The translations under genes and the position numbers were made by a program. This document shows positions 6,972 through 14,961 of a stretch of 64,000 nucleotides of DNA, one piece after another; within the stretch, counting starts at the first letter, position 1; the number at the start of each line of letters is the position of its first letter. Location of the stretch: assembly GCF_000380145.1 (NCBI RefSeq), contig NZ_KB904586.1, positions 1 through 64,000 on the forward strand. The letters are read 5' to 3'. Source of the DNA: Streptococcus thoraltensis DSM 12221 (GTDB lineage: Bacteria > Bacillota > Bacilli > Lactobacillales > Streptococcaceae). The notes under the pieces were generated by a model. The model did no database searches. It saw only the letters and a list, made by a program, of their open reading frames with translations, and was not told the origin of the DNA.

Positions 6972-8819
6972 TTATAGGTATAAATCTTTTGTCTTTTTTG
7001 TAAAAAGTGAAATATATAGTAAAATACACCAGGTAGTTAATGATACCCCAATGGACAACTTATGTACCATTGTTTTGTGATAAGTAATTACCACTTTTGA
7101 ACGATTAGGGTTATTGATTGCTAACCAGCCATTGCTATCTTTATAGCCATCTAATCGATTTCCATTGGTATCTTCCACTTTAAAGCCTTTTAGATACGTT
7201 ATAGGTGTTCTGACAACTTTGGTACCTTTAGGTATATCTTTAATTGAGAACTCAAACTTATCCTGTTTAAATTTTTTTAATTTGCGCTGTCCATCAAAAT
7301 AAACCGCATTCTCAATGAAATCATTAGTTGACACAAAGTATTCGTCTTCAAAATTTATAATCGGCGCATATGAGTCTTTGTTTTTTATTTTATAACTTCC
7401 ACTGTCAATATTGAATCCATTTTTTTCATTAGGTCTTTGTTTTATCTGTTGTTTTGTTCGATAATCCATAAATCCATTAACACGATAATACCCTTTCCCT
7501 GCATCTTGGTCAAAATAACCAAAATTACTATTAGAAAGTCCTTTCATGATGTTATCGTTTGTTCCAAAATAGCTTATTTTATCGAATTCAGAAATATCAC
7601 CGCTTAAAATATTTTTTTCTTGTGAAAAGTTTTGGCTACAAAATAGTAGATATAAACCTAGCGACAACAACATGAGGTTTATATAGCTTATAGTTTTTTT
7701 TAAATGATAGTTGCATAAAGTAAGTACCACAAATAAAGCAATGAAGGTATATAGAAAGAAGTCAAATCGATTTAAACTTTGAATCATATCAATAAAACTA
7801 AATTTCTGAAGATAATAGTATGGAATTAGGTTCGATTGTAGAACAGAAATACCTGCAATCCCCCATAATAATATTTGGTTTTCATGTTTGAACAATCTTT
7901 GATAAACTGCGATTACTAAGGTTACGATAAATACCAAAATAATTATATCTTGAAACATAAATGCGGTGGACAGTCGGTTCCAAATGCTTACAGATTCAAC
8001 ACTCCGACTAATAATTCCATTAGAACCAAGATTCAAAGCGGGAACATCTAACCAATCATTAGCCATTTTTTGTTCGATTAGTGGTAACGTAAATAGTAAT
8101 GTTGACAGAATAATAATCGCACCAGTGATTATCCAGTAAAAAAATCGTTTTAATGTCACAGTATGATGATTAAATAAGATTGTAAAAAGTACCAAAATAA
8201 GAGAATAGAACACTAACAAATAAGTGGTAAGAAGATGGGTTAAGGTAATCAAAGAGACACTCATAATGACAATTCTATACCATTTGTGATAGTCATCGGC
8301 GATTATTTCATAGATTCCTACGATAGCAGGTGGTAAAAAGAGAAAAGCAATTTGTTGATTGTATGTTCCCATACTTAGCATTCTAACATTGAAGTAACCG
8401 ACTCCAAAAATATAGATGATTGCAAATATAAATGAAAATACAGAATCACTCTTTAATTTATTGAAAGTTTTGTATGCTATTTCAAGTCCTATAATATGGA
8501 ATAGAATATTAAAAACAAATATAGTCGTTACTGGTTTTTTGATAACTAACCATAACAAAGCTATAGGATAATTGCTGAAATAGGGGTAGAAGAAATTAAC
8601 GGCATATCCCTGATTATTGAAAGAAAAATAGGAAACATCTGGGATTAATTTGCCATGTTGTATATTTTGTGCTATCTCATATATTCTTGAGAAGTGAAAC
8701 CAAGCATCCCAATCCATATGGAAAACACCCTTATAAATAAAAGGAAGTATTGGAATAATAGATAATATACTGAAAGTAATTAATCTAAATAGTGTATTTG
8801 TAGCCACCTTTTTAATCAT
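6972..8819 (-). CDS. Polytopic membrane protein, probable GT-C type glycosyltransferase
   Basis: Large membrane protein of 615 residues, with many hydrophobic helices over about residues 1-400 and again at the C-terminus, and a hydrophilic extracellular part at about 400-580. The first loop has the acidic motif HMDWDAWFHFSRI, like the catalytic acidic residues of GT-C enzymes that use polyprenyl-phosphate sugars. The family often carries the misleading name '6-pyruvoyl-tetrahydropterin synthase-related'. The start overlaps the GT2 fragment upstream by four bases, suggesting a former two-gene operon in which the GT2 made the lipid-linked sugar and this protein transferred it to a wall polymer. 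Substrate is unknown. With its partner truncated, it may no longer work. Confidence 0.6.
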   Translation of the reverse strand: MIKKVATNTLFRLITFSILSIIPILPFIYKGVFHMDWDAWFHFSRIYEIAQNIQHGKLIPDVSYFSFNNQGYAVNFFYPYFSNYPIALLWLVIKKPVTTIFVFNILFHIIGLEIAYKTFNKLKSDSVFSFIFAIIYIFGVGYFNVRMLSMGTYNQQIAFLFLPPAIVGIYEIIADDYHKWYRIVIMSVSLITLTHLLTTYLLVFYSLILVLFTILFNHHTVTLKRFFYWIITGAIIILSTLLFTLPLIEQKMANDWLDVPALNLGSNGIISRSVESVSIWNRLSTAFMFQDIIILVFIVTLVIAVYQRLFKHENQILLWGIAGISVLQSNLIPYYYLQKFSFIDMIQSLNRFDFFLYTFIALFVVLTLCNYHLKKTISYINLMLLSLGLYLLFCSQNFSQEKNILSGDISEFDKISYFGTNDNIMKGLSNSNFGYFDQDAGKGYYRVNGFMDYRTKQQIKQRPNEKNGFNIDSGSYKIKNKDSYAPIINFEDEYFVSTNDFIENAVYFDGQRKLKKFKQDKFEFSIKDIPKGTKVVRTPITYLKGFKVEDTNGNRLDGYKDSNGWLAINNPNRSKVVITYHKTMVHKLSIGVSLTTWCILLYISLFTKKTKDLYL

Positions 8820-9172
8820 TTCAAATTTGTCTCCTTAATAAAATAACTTGGTCGTTTCTTCGTTTCAAGAAATATTTTAGAGATGTATTTCCCTAATATT
8901 CCTAAACAAAGCAACTGAATACCCCCAATAAATAACATCATTACGACCATACTAGCCCAACCGTTGACACTACCTCCGATTGTAAGCTTACGAACGATAA
9001 TAAAAATGATACCTAAAATAGATGATGCAAAGGAAAGGAGACCGCTTGCTGTTGCTATATTTAAAAGTGCTTCTGAGAAGTTGATAAATCCTTCAAGAGA
9101 ATATTTTAGTAATGACCAAAAATTCCATGATGTCTCTCCCGCTACACGTTCTCTATTTTCAAAACTAATATC
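8816..9172 (-). pseudogene. Truncated GT2 polyprenyl-phosphate glycosyltransferase (C-terminal part only)
   Basis: The frame encodes the C-terminal third of a DPM1/GtrB-like GT2: the conserved ISFENRERVAGETSWNFW stretch, the amphipathic helix, then two membrane spans ending LGKYISKIFLETKKRPSY. The catalytic N-terminal domain (about 200 residues with the DxD motif) is missing. Upstream of about 9172 the same bases instead encode, on the other strand, the end of a ribbon-helix-helix protein. So the apparent N-terminal residues of this frame (MIRTCSILPTSSSGN…) are antisense sequence. I read it as a deletion junction. The four-base overlap with the next gene shows the old operon structure. Confidence 0.7.
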
Positions 9173-9332
9173 AGATAAAAAAGAAACTGAAGTAAAAACA
9201 ATTAGGTTTCCACTTGAACTTGTAGGTAGAATAGAGCAGGTTCTTATCAATAAAAATGTTAGCTTCTCGAGTTTTGTGATTCAGGCTTGCAAGTTTGCAC
9301 TTGATAATATGGAAGAATTAGATGAAAAATAA
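9172..9332 (+). pseudogene. Fragment of a ribbon-helix-helix DNA-binding protein
   Basis: The plus strand encodes DKKETEVKTIRFPLELVGR…SFVIQACKFALDNMEELDEK, the core of a small CopG-like ribbon-helix-helix protein of a type found in streptococci (about 50-60 residues). No start codon or ribosome site lies just before the homologous part; upstream the frame runs into antisense GT2 sequence. It is followed immediately by a good terminator. A shorter piece of a related 3' end occurs at 27150. Expression is doubtful, but almost the whole domain survives. Confidence 0.55.
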
Positions 9333-9359
9333 AAAAAGCAACGGTTGGTTGCTTTTTTT
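9331..9359. terminator. Bidirectional intrinsic terminator
   Basis: AAAAAAAGCAAC (9331-9342) and GTTGCTTTTTTT (9348-9359) pair perfectly around a five-base loop. It starts inside the stop of the ribbon-helix-helix fragment. Confidence 0.85.
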
Positions 9360-9718
9360 ATGTATTAGATAGATTTACATTTTTCAAAGATTATTTGGAA
9401 AATGTCTCATTAAAGTAGAGACTCATATAGTCAATAATTTGTTTCTAATAACCTGTGCTTATCTTATTTTCTGATTCATTAAAGATTATCTTGTCGTTTC
9501 CAGATTGCTTTTTATTCATTTAGCTTCGGCGTGTAAAACTTCTAGCTCCTATCCAAACTAATAATCTACCTCTGAATATTTTAAAATCGTTTTTTTGATG
9601 CGTCAGGTGTCAAATCATTATTCTCCAATGTTTTCCATCGCTATATTGAATTCAGGTTAACCTTTATTAGCTCACTTTGTGACTTTAAGTTATGGTGTTT
9701 TAGATCTAAAAATGAGCA
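9360..9718. other. Intergenic stretch without recognised content
   Basis: About 360 bases of AT-rich sequence. I see no ORF with a ribosome site, no RNA fold I recognise and no repeat shared with other parts of the window. Confidence 0.5.
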
Positions 9719-9744
9719 AACTCCTCAGACGTTTCTGAGGAGTT
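9719..9744 (-). terminator. Terminator of the kdgT operon
   Basis: AACTCCTCAGA (9719-9729) and TCTGAGGAGTT (9734-9744) form a perfect 11-bp stem with a four-base loop, 18 bases past the kdgT stop. Confidence 0.8.
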
Positions 9745-9762
9745 ATGGTTACGGTTATTCTT

Positions 9763-10692
9763 TTATTTTTGTTTTGGTTTACCAGCAAGTTTTTGGCATA
9801 AAATTGGTGCAACGATGGCTGTGCAGACCACAACTAAAGAGGTTATGGCTGCTGATTGTGAAGCGTATGCTTTTATTTCTGGGTTGTTTGCTACCATCAA
9901 TAATGGAACAGATGCAGATAAGCCAGCTACTGTTGATAGGGCAGTTGCTGACGTGCCACTTCTTTTCAGGATGTATTTTTCAATTAAGATGAGCGGTAAA
10001 GCACCAATGAGGTAATACAAGACGGCCATAAGGATTCCTGGCAAGCCTGCTTTCATGGCTTCAAATAGGTTGATGTTTGCTCCTACAGCCCATCCTAGCA
10101 CGATGATGATAAAACCCATAGCAGGCGCCATGTGCTGGCTTAAATCATGATCAAGGTTACCGATAATGATACCAAGTACCAGTGGAATCAGGGTTGAAAG
10201 GATCGGCATAAAATCAAGTGATGTTGGGCTGGTCAATCCGTAAATGAACATGGGAATGATTGGCAAGGCCATAACAGCAAGCAAACCAAATGCTGCTTGG
10301 TCACTCTCGTCGCCATAATCTTTCATCAAGGCTAGAAAGAGTGTTGGGTTCATTGATGTTAGGGTACAAATAAAGGCGATGGCGCTAAGTCCAAAGATAC
10401 CGTCAAGTCCAAAGAGTTTGATGAAGATAAGGCTTGCTACTGTACTGATGATGAAACGCGCAGCTAATAAGACACCATAGCGTTTAAAGACGTGGGTTAA
10501 GGTTTTTAATTTCAAGGTGCAACCTGATAGGAAGACCGCAGCGCCTAGAATAAAATTGATGGCATCGCCTGAAAACATGGCTTGGGTCAATCCACCAATA
10601 TTAAAAAAGGTTGGTGAGAAAGTATGGATAATGGCTGAAATCAGCATAGGAATCAATAAGGTTCCACCTGGAATTGATTTCATAAGTTTCAT
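9763..10692 (-). CDS. kdgT: 2-keto-3-deoxygluconate permease (KdgT family)
   Basis: Membrane carrier of 309 residues, close to the normal KdgT length, with about ten hydrophobic spans. It begins MKLMKSIPGGTLLIPMLIS and contains the family-typical FLSGCTLKLKTL, TSMNPTLFLALMKDYGDE and GTSATALSTVAGLSAS stretches. KdgT proteins import 2-keto-3-deoxygluconate by proton symport. No other gluconate or KDG gene lies nearby; the operon partners are a ThrE-type exporter and an M20 amidohydrolase, so the physiological substrate may differ. It is the last gene of a four-gene minus-strand operon. Confidence 0.82.
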   Translation of the reverse strand: MKLMKSIPGGTLLIPMLISAIIHTFSPTFFNIGGLTQAMFSGDAINFILGAAVFLSGCTLKLKTLTHVFKRYGVLLAARFIISTVASLIFIKLFGLDGIFGLSAIAFICTLTSMNPTLFLALMKDYGDESDQAAFGLLAVMALPIIPMFIYGLTSPTSLDFMPILSTLIPLVLGIIIGNLDHDLSQHMAPAMGFIIIVLGWAVGANINLFEAMKAGLPGILMAVLYYLIGALPLILIEKYILKRSGTSATALSTVAGLSASVPLLMVANNPEIKAYASQSAAITSLVVVCTAIVAPILCQKLAGKPKQK

Positions 10693-10713
10693 AAAAATAT
10701 AGTCCTCCGTGGG

Positions 10714-11157
10714 CTAATGTTTAGTGTGTTTAAGATGATTTTGGATTTCTAAAAACGAATCCACAATGAAGATTGATAGGGCAATGGCTCCAGAAACAAG
10801 AACGGATTCAATCAAGTTTTCGCCAGCCAATTTGGGGTTATCTTGGATGTAATAATAAGCAATCCGGTAGACACCTGCACCAGGTACAAGGGGAAAGAAA
10901 CTTGGAATGTAAAAAACGGTTACTGGAGAAGCTAGTTTCCTTGCGGAGATTTGAGATAAAAAGGCGATAACAATGCCTCCCAATAAGGTTGCTACGGCAT
11001 TATCTGTTTTATCTAAAAAGAAAAGATAAACCGCATAACCAGCTGCTCCAATAAAGCCTGTTTGATAGACCAAGTGTTTTGGGGCTTCTAACAATACACC
11101 TGCTGTTACGGTAGCAACGTATGCTCCTAGAATTTGAAAAAGAAAGCTCAATATCAT
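10714..11157 (-). CDS. ThrE-type threonine/serine exporter, small subunit (YjjB-like)
   Basis: 147 residues with about five hydrophobic spans, corresponding to the C-terminal half of the single-chain ThrE exporter (the former DUF3815 domain). The conserved PSFFPLVPGAGVYRIAYY stretch is present. Its start overlaps the stop of the larger half (11154) by four bases, so the halves are translationally coupled and probably form one exporter of threonine, serine or small organic acids. Substrate is inferred from family only. Confidence 0.8.
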   Translation of the reverse strand: MILSFLFQILGAYVATVTAGVLLEAPKHLVYQTGFIGAAGYAVYLFFLDKTDNAVATLLGGIVIAFLSQISARKLASPVTVFYIPSFFPLVPGAGVYRIAYYYIQDNPKLAGENLIESVLVSGAIALSIFIVDSFLEIQNHLKHTKH

Positions 11158-11930
11158 GACATGATTCCTTTCGCAATAAAGAGACCTAAGGCAACACCGA
11201 CGCCTAGACTGACTGCTATGGTTAAGGCTTCGACAATCTTAGCTACCCCTGCCCCATAATCACCTTTAAAGGAATCACGAAAACCGTTTGTAAAAGCCGT
11301 TCCAGGAAAAAGTGGCATGAGTACAGAGATGATAGTAATATCTAAGGCGCGGTCAGATGCACCAACAAATCTGGTTATAAAAGGCATACAAAAGGCTACT
11401 ACCATGGTTGCAAAAATTCCAAAAATAAAGTCATTGAGCTGAAACATTTGTCTAATGTAGTAAGTAAAAACCAATAAAAAGGAGGCAAGCATTGCTAATA
11501 AAAAAGTGTTAAAGTCGCCGCCAAGAAGAACAGCAAAGGAAAGAACTAAAAGAATCGTTGCCATATGAGAGCTTTTAATGGAATAATTATCTTTTTTTAT
11601 AGATAAGAGATTATGGTATGCTGTTGCTAAATCAATCTCTTTTGAAATTAAATCTCTCGATATTTGATTTACTGCATGGATTTTCGATAAGTGAGTTTCA
11701 CGTTGAGAAATGCGTTTAATATAGGTAATGGGCTCTGGAAAGTCTGGCCCATCCAATGTGATGAAAAGCCCTGTAGTATTAGCAAATGCTTCTACTGTTG
11801 GTAACTGACTGACGGATAAAATACGTTCTACAGTGGTTTCTACACGATAGGATTCTGCATTAGATTCTAACATGATGATACCGGCTAAGGTAGCTACCTT
11901 AACTAGCATTTTGTATTGATTCTCTTCCAT
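11154..11930 (-). CDS. ThrE-type threonine/serine exporter, large subunit (YjjP-like)
   Basis: The N-terminal ThrE half (former DUF1212). About 130 cytoplasmic residues carry the family's ESNAESYRVE…NTTGLFITLDG pattern, followed by about five membrane spans including LFPGTAFTNGFRDSFKGDYGAG. I start at ATG 11930 (MEENQYKML, 258 residues). The longest frame opens at a TTG at 11945 inside the upstream gene's stop region. It works with the YjjB-like protein next to it. Position after an amidohydrolase suggests export of an amino acid released inside the cell, but that is inference. Confidence 0.82.
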   Translation of the reverse strand: MEENQYKMLVKVATLAGIIMLESNAESYRVETTVERILSVSQLPTVEAFANTTGLFITLDGPDFPEPITYIKRISQRETHLSKIHAVNQISRDLISKEIDLATAYHNLLSIKKDNYSIKSSHMATILLVLSFAVLLGGDFNTFLLAMLASFLLVFTYYIRQMFQLNDFIFGIFATMVVAFCMPFITRFVGASDRALDITIISVLMPLFPGTAFTNGFRDSFKGDYGAGVAKIVEALTIAVSLGVGVALGLFIAKGIMS

Positions 11931-11931
11931 G

Positions 11932-13122
11932 TTACTTATTTCCAAGATAGCTTAAGATGGCTACTAGAGCAGCTTCTGTTCCTGTTCTTAGAGTTGGTTG
12001 AATGGCTGGCGCAAATTTCGGATTGTGGTTGGCATAGATACTCTGATTGGCAGTGAAGCCACCAAATCCCCAGTACAAATAAGGAATTTCAAATGCTCTA
12101 GGGATTGCAGAAAAATCTTCAGAAGCTGTCATCGGTTTGTAATTGACAACTTTGTCAGCGCTAAAATGATCTTTAAAGGCGTTTGTCACATGTTCAGTGA
12201 TTTCGGCATCATTATCTGTTAATGGGAAACTATCGTAAACCTCAATGTCTGGTTCTTTTTCGCAGTTTCCTGCCTCACATTCTGCGATAGCAATACGTTT
12301 AATAGCTGAAATCAATTGTTCTTTGACGATTTCGTCATAGGCTCGAATATTCAAACGCAAGGTTGCCGTTTCCGGGATAATGTTGGCTTGATTTCCTGAT
12401 TGGAAAGAACCTACAGTTACGACGGCGAATTGGAAAGGATCTACTTCACGCGCAACAATCGTCTGTAATTTTGAGACGATGGCTGATCCGATAACGATAG
12501 GATCGATACTAAGATTTGGCATGGAGCCGTGCGCCCCGCGACCATTGATAGTGATTTTTAGTGATGCTGCCGTTGATAAAAATGGACCTTCTTTGGTTCC
12601 AAGATGACCAGCTTCGGGAGTGGTCAAGACATGTTGAGCCAAGGCAATATCAGGCTTTGGTATTTTTTCAAGAAGACCATCTTCTAACATTGCTTTTGCG
12701 CCTGCTGCTATTTCTTCGCCTGGTTGAAAGAGAGCAAGATAAGTACCTGACCAGGCTTCTTTATTGTTGGCAAGTGCCCAAGCAGCACCTAAGCTAGCCG
12801 TCATATGCATATCATGCCCACAAGCATGCATGACACCATCAACCTCAGAAGCATAGTCTAACTCTGTCTCTTCTTGAACGGGAAGAGCGTCCATATCAGC
12901 TCTAAAGAGAATGGTTGGTCCCTCACCGTTTTCTAATATCCCAACAAGACCTCCACCAATCTCTAGCACCTGGTAATCAAGTTTGACTAGTTCCTCTTTG
13001 ATAAAGGCTACTGTTTGGGTTTCCTGCATTGATAATTCAGGATTTCGGTGCAGGAATTTGTAAGTTTCTTCCTGCCTAGATTGGATGTTGTCGAGCGATT
13101 TTATAATCGTTTTGTAGGACAT
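11932..13122 (-). CDS. M20 family amidohydrolase (N-acyl amino acid / hippurate hydrolase type)
   Basis: Cytosolic metallo-hydrolase of 396 residues. Metal-binding residues are visible in FRADMDALPVQEE, HACGHDMHM, QPGEE and the C-terminal ASEDFS, with the dimerisation lid domain (ITINGRGAHGSMPNLSIDPI) in the middle. Family members cleave N-acyl, N-carbamoyl or hippuryl amides and related small substrates. I start at ATG 13122, six bases after AGGAGG; another ATG lies directly before it at 13125. It is the first gene of the operon leading to the ThrE-like exporter and KdgT. Confidence 0.85.
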   Translation of the reverse strand: MSYKTIIKSLDNIQSRQEETYKFLHRNPELSMQETQTVAFIKEELVKLDYQVLEIGGGLVGILENGEGPTILFRADMDALPVQEETELDYASEVDGVMHACGHDMHMTASLGAAWALANNKEAWSGTYLALFQPGEEIAAGAKAMLEDGLLEKIPKPDIALAQHVLTTPEAGHLGTKEGPFLSTAASLKITINGRGAHGSMPNLSIDPIVIGSAIVSKLQTIVAREVDPFQFAVVTVGSFQSGNQANIIPETATLRLNIRAYDEIVKEQLISAIKRIAIAECEAGNCEKEPDIEVYDSFPLTDNDAEITEHVTNAFKDHFSADKVVNYKPMTASEDFSAIPRAFEIPYLYWGFGGFTANQSIYANHNPKFAPAIQPTLRTGTEAALVAILSYLGNK

Positions 13123-13157
13123 CATTAACCTCCTGTGAATTTTTATAGTTTTATACT

Positions 13158-13190
13158 AGTATATCATTTATTACAAATCTGTTGTTGTAA
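13158..13190 (-). promoter_or_regulatory. Promoter of the amidohydrolase operon with palindromes
   Basis: On the minus strand TGATATACT is an extended -10 (hexamer at 13158-13163). It overlaps the 12-base palindrome TATACTAGTATA (13152-13163). An inverted repeat TTACAA-8-TTGTAA at 13171-13190 sits about where a regulator would cover the -35 region. No regulator gene lies nearby. Confidence 0.5.
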
Positions 13191-13244
13191 AATCATCTTA
13201 CGAATAACAAATAGTTGTCTGACAATAATTTATTCTTTAAATAG

Positions 13245-13280
13245 TTTACAAAGCCATTCTTTTCTTTTAGAATAAATATT
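13245..13280 (+). promoter_or_regulatory. Promoter giving a leaderless transcript for the NusG-II protein
   Basis: TTTACA (13245-13250), a 17-base spacer and TAGAAT (13268-13273) form a near-consensus promoter. Seven bases follow before the GTG at 13281, so transcription should begin at the start codon. No Shine-Dalgarno sequence is present. Confidence 0.6.
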
Positions 13281-13733
13281 GTGAAAACTAAAAAAACAAA
13301 AGTAAAACAAATTCTAGCTTACTTTAAGCCCTTTGATTATTTATTTATAACACTGGCTATTATCATTTCCTTTGTCCCAGCTATCTGGACAATCTATCAA
13401 AAAATGACTACACCACCGTCGTCTGGTTTAGTTGCCGTGGTCAAAATCCATGGGAAGGTTGTTGATACCTATCCTCTTGAAGAAAGTGGTCCTCATTTTG
13501 AAAAAACCTACCATCCCGATAAAGGGCAATACAATATTGTAGAAGTTGATGGGGATAGTATTCGCGTTAGAGAGGATAATAGTCCTGATCAGATTGCTGT
13601 CAAAACAGGTTGGATTAATCAAGAAGGGCAACTATCTATCTGCCTCCCTCACGATTTAATCATTGAAATCCAATCAACCAAAGACTCATCTAATCAAGAG
13701 AATCAAGAGGATGAGCTCATTCTTCCCTTATAA
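13281..13733 (+). CDS. NusG domain II-containing membrane-anchored protein (EetA-like)
   Basis: 150 residues: a basic N-terminus, one membrane span (about 19-38, YLFITLAIIISFVPAIWTIY), then an extracellular domain of the NusG_II fold (VVKIHGKVVDTYPL…YNIVEVDGDSIRV…CLPHDLIIEI) and an acidic tail. Such proteins accompany flavin-based extracellular electron transfer genes in Firmicutes, where the Listeria counterpart is called EetA. Here an ApbE, an FMN-binding lipoprotein and a prenyltransferase lie across a small repeat, on the other strand. The start is GTG; the promoter position suggests a leaderless mRNA. Function beyond this association is unknown. Confidence 0.7.
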   Translation: MKTKKTKVKQILAYFKPFDYLFITLAIIISFVPAIWTIYQKMTTPPSSGLVAVVKIHGKVVDTYPLEESGPHFEKTYHPDKGQYNIVEVDGDSIRVREDNSPDQIAVKTGWINQEGQLSICLPHDLIIEIQSTKDSSNQENQEDELILPL

Positions 13734-13738
13734 TATGA

Positions 13739-13774
13739 AAAAAGACACTGACTTCAAACAATCAGTGTCTTTTT
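13739..13774 (+). terminator. Intrinsic terminator
   Basis: AAAAAGACACTGA (13739-13751) and its complement at 13762-13774 form a perfect 13-bp stem ending in a T-run, just after the NusG-II gene. Confidence 0.85.
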
Positions 13775-13780
13775 GGCTTT

Positions 13781-14000
13781 TATAGTCAAATGAAATAACT
13801 TTCAGAACAAGGAACAGAAAGACGCAGAAACAGTACCTGATACTCTTCGAAAATCAAAAGCAGCTCTTCTTGACTTGATGTGATGAAGACAGTTCTATCT
13901 GCAACGGTGTTGCCTAGTCTGCTTTTGATTTTCATTGAGGATTAATACGGTACGGCAAGTCGAAAGTGACCAGGTATCAAAGTTAATTCAAAAGACTATA
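13781..14000. repeat. MITE-like element, copy A
   Basis: A 220-base element bounded by TATAGTC…GACTATA terminal inverted repeats. The extended ends, TATAGTCaaATGAAaTAACTTTC and TATAGTCttTTGAATTAACTTT, are imperfectly matched. Inside, TTCGAAAATCAAAAGCAG and CTGCTTTTGATTTTC form a second inverted pair. The same sequence recurs at 27360, 31879 and, internally deleted, 42212. There is no coding capacity, so a transposase must act in trans. The TA at both ends would fit an IS630/mariner-type target, but that is inference. The right end overlaps and supplies the stop codon of the prenyltransferase gene. Confidence 0.75.
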
Positions 14001-14961
14001 GATAGGGGAAAATGAGGGCTATTAGTATCGTTAGGAGATACATGATTGAAAAGAGCACAAAGTTTTTAATGGACATGACAAATGTTTGACGTTTGATTTG
14101 TTCTTTTCGAAAAGTTTTCAGATGTTTAGCATATAAAGGCATGATGACTACTCCTGCTACACCGATAAGAGGAATTTGACCTAAGATAATACCTAAATAC
14201 CAGACAACCCAAGGAATAATACTCAATAAGGTATAAAGCAGCAAAGCGTTTTCTTTACCGATGTAATAAACGAGTGTTTGTCGTTCATTTTTAAGATCTT
14301 GTTCAAAATCACAGAGGTTGTTTGCTAACATGATGTTAGCAATGAGACAAACAAGTGGTAAACTCAACCAGAATATAATAATCGTCTCAATCCAGTGCCA
14401 ATCAATAGTCATCACGGTGCCTGCCCAATGGCTACTTAGCAAAGTGTTAGGATGTTGCACAAAAATCGCTAGGAAGAAAATGCCAAATCCCATAGTAATA
14501 CCGGAAAAAAGCTCTCCCAGAGGTAAGCGGGAGAGGGGAAAAGGTCCGAAAGTGTAGAAAATCCCGATTAGAAAGCAAATTCCTCCGATAGGAAGTAAGA
14601 GGACGTCTGTTCGGTAAACGAGTATCAAGGATATGAGCGAGGCGAAAATCAGCAACATAAAAATGATATTAACCATCTGCTTATAATCTAAATGATGCTT
14701 ACCAATAACGTTATCTTCTTTTTGGTAGGTCCTATCGACAGCTTTTTTATAGTCTATGGTGTTGTTTATAGCTGTAGTACACATGTCGAAACTAAGGACT
14801 GCTAGGATAAATAAAGCGGTATTGAGAAGATTAAACTGTTGGTAATGATAAACAGACCATAGGATACCAACGGTCATCGGAAAGACGCTGGCTACTTTGG
14901 TTCGTAATTCGACAAATTCAAGAAAGATGGGTAGGGTAAGTTGATTATTTTTCGGTGACAA
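13996..14961 (-). CDS. MenA-like UbiA-family prenyltransferase
   Basis: Integral membrane prenyltransferase of about 321 residues with eight to nine spans, probably joining 1,4-dihydroxy-2-naphthoate to a polyprenyl chain (demethylmenaquinone step). Both Asp-rich motifs are visible: NNTIDYKKAVD (NxxxDxxxD) and DFEQD. I chose the TTG at 14961, which has GAGGAG seven bases upstream; an ATG at 14976 lies in the same frame without a ribosome site. The start lies inside the end of the ApbE gene, so the two are coupled. The TAG stop is donated by the terminal repeat of MITE copy A, so the original C-terminus has probably been altered. No menaquinone ring-synthesis genes are in the window. Confidence 0.78.
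   Translation of the reverse strand: MSPKNNQLTLPIFLEFVELRTKVASVFPMTVGILWSVYHYQQFNLLNTALFILAVLSFDMCTTAINNTIDYKKAVDRTYQKEDNVIGKHHLDYKQMVNIIFMLLIFASLISLILVYRTDVLLLPIGGICFLIGIFYTFGPFPLSRLPLGELFSGITMGFGIFFLAIFVQHPNTLLSSHWAGTVMTIDWHWIETIIIFWLSLPLVCLIANIMLANNLCDFEQDLKNERQTLVYYIGKENALLLYTLLSIIPWVVWYLGIILGQIPLIGVAGVVIMPLYAKHLKTFRKEQIKRQTFVMSIKNFVLFSIMYLLTILIALIFPYL

Noticed and set aside
8816..9250. A complete 144-residue protein starting at 9250
   Set aside because: The first about 26 residues are antisense to the ribbon-helix-helix fragment and unlike any GT2; only the C-terminal part is real homologous sequence.
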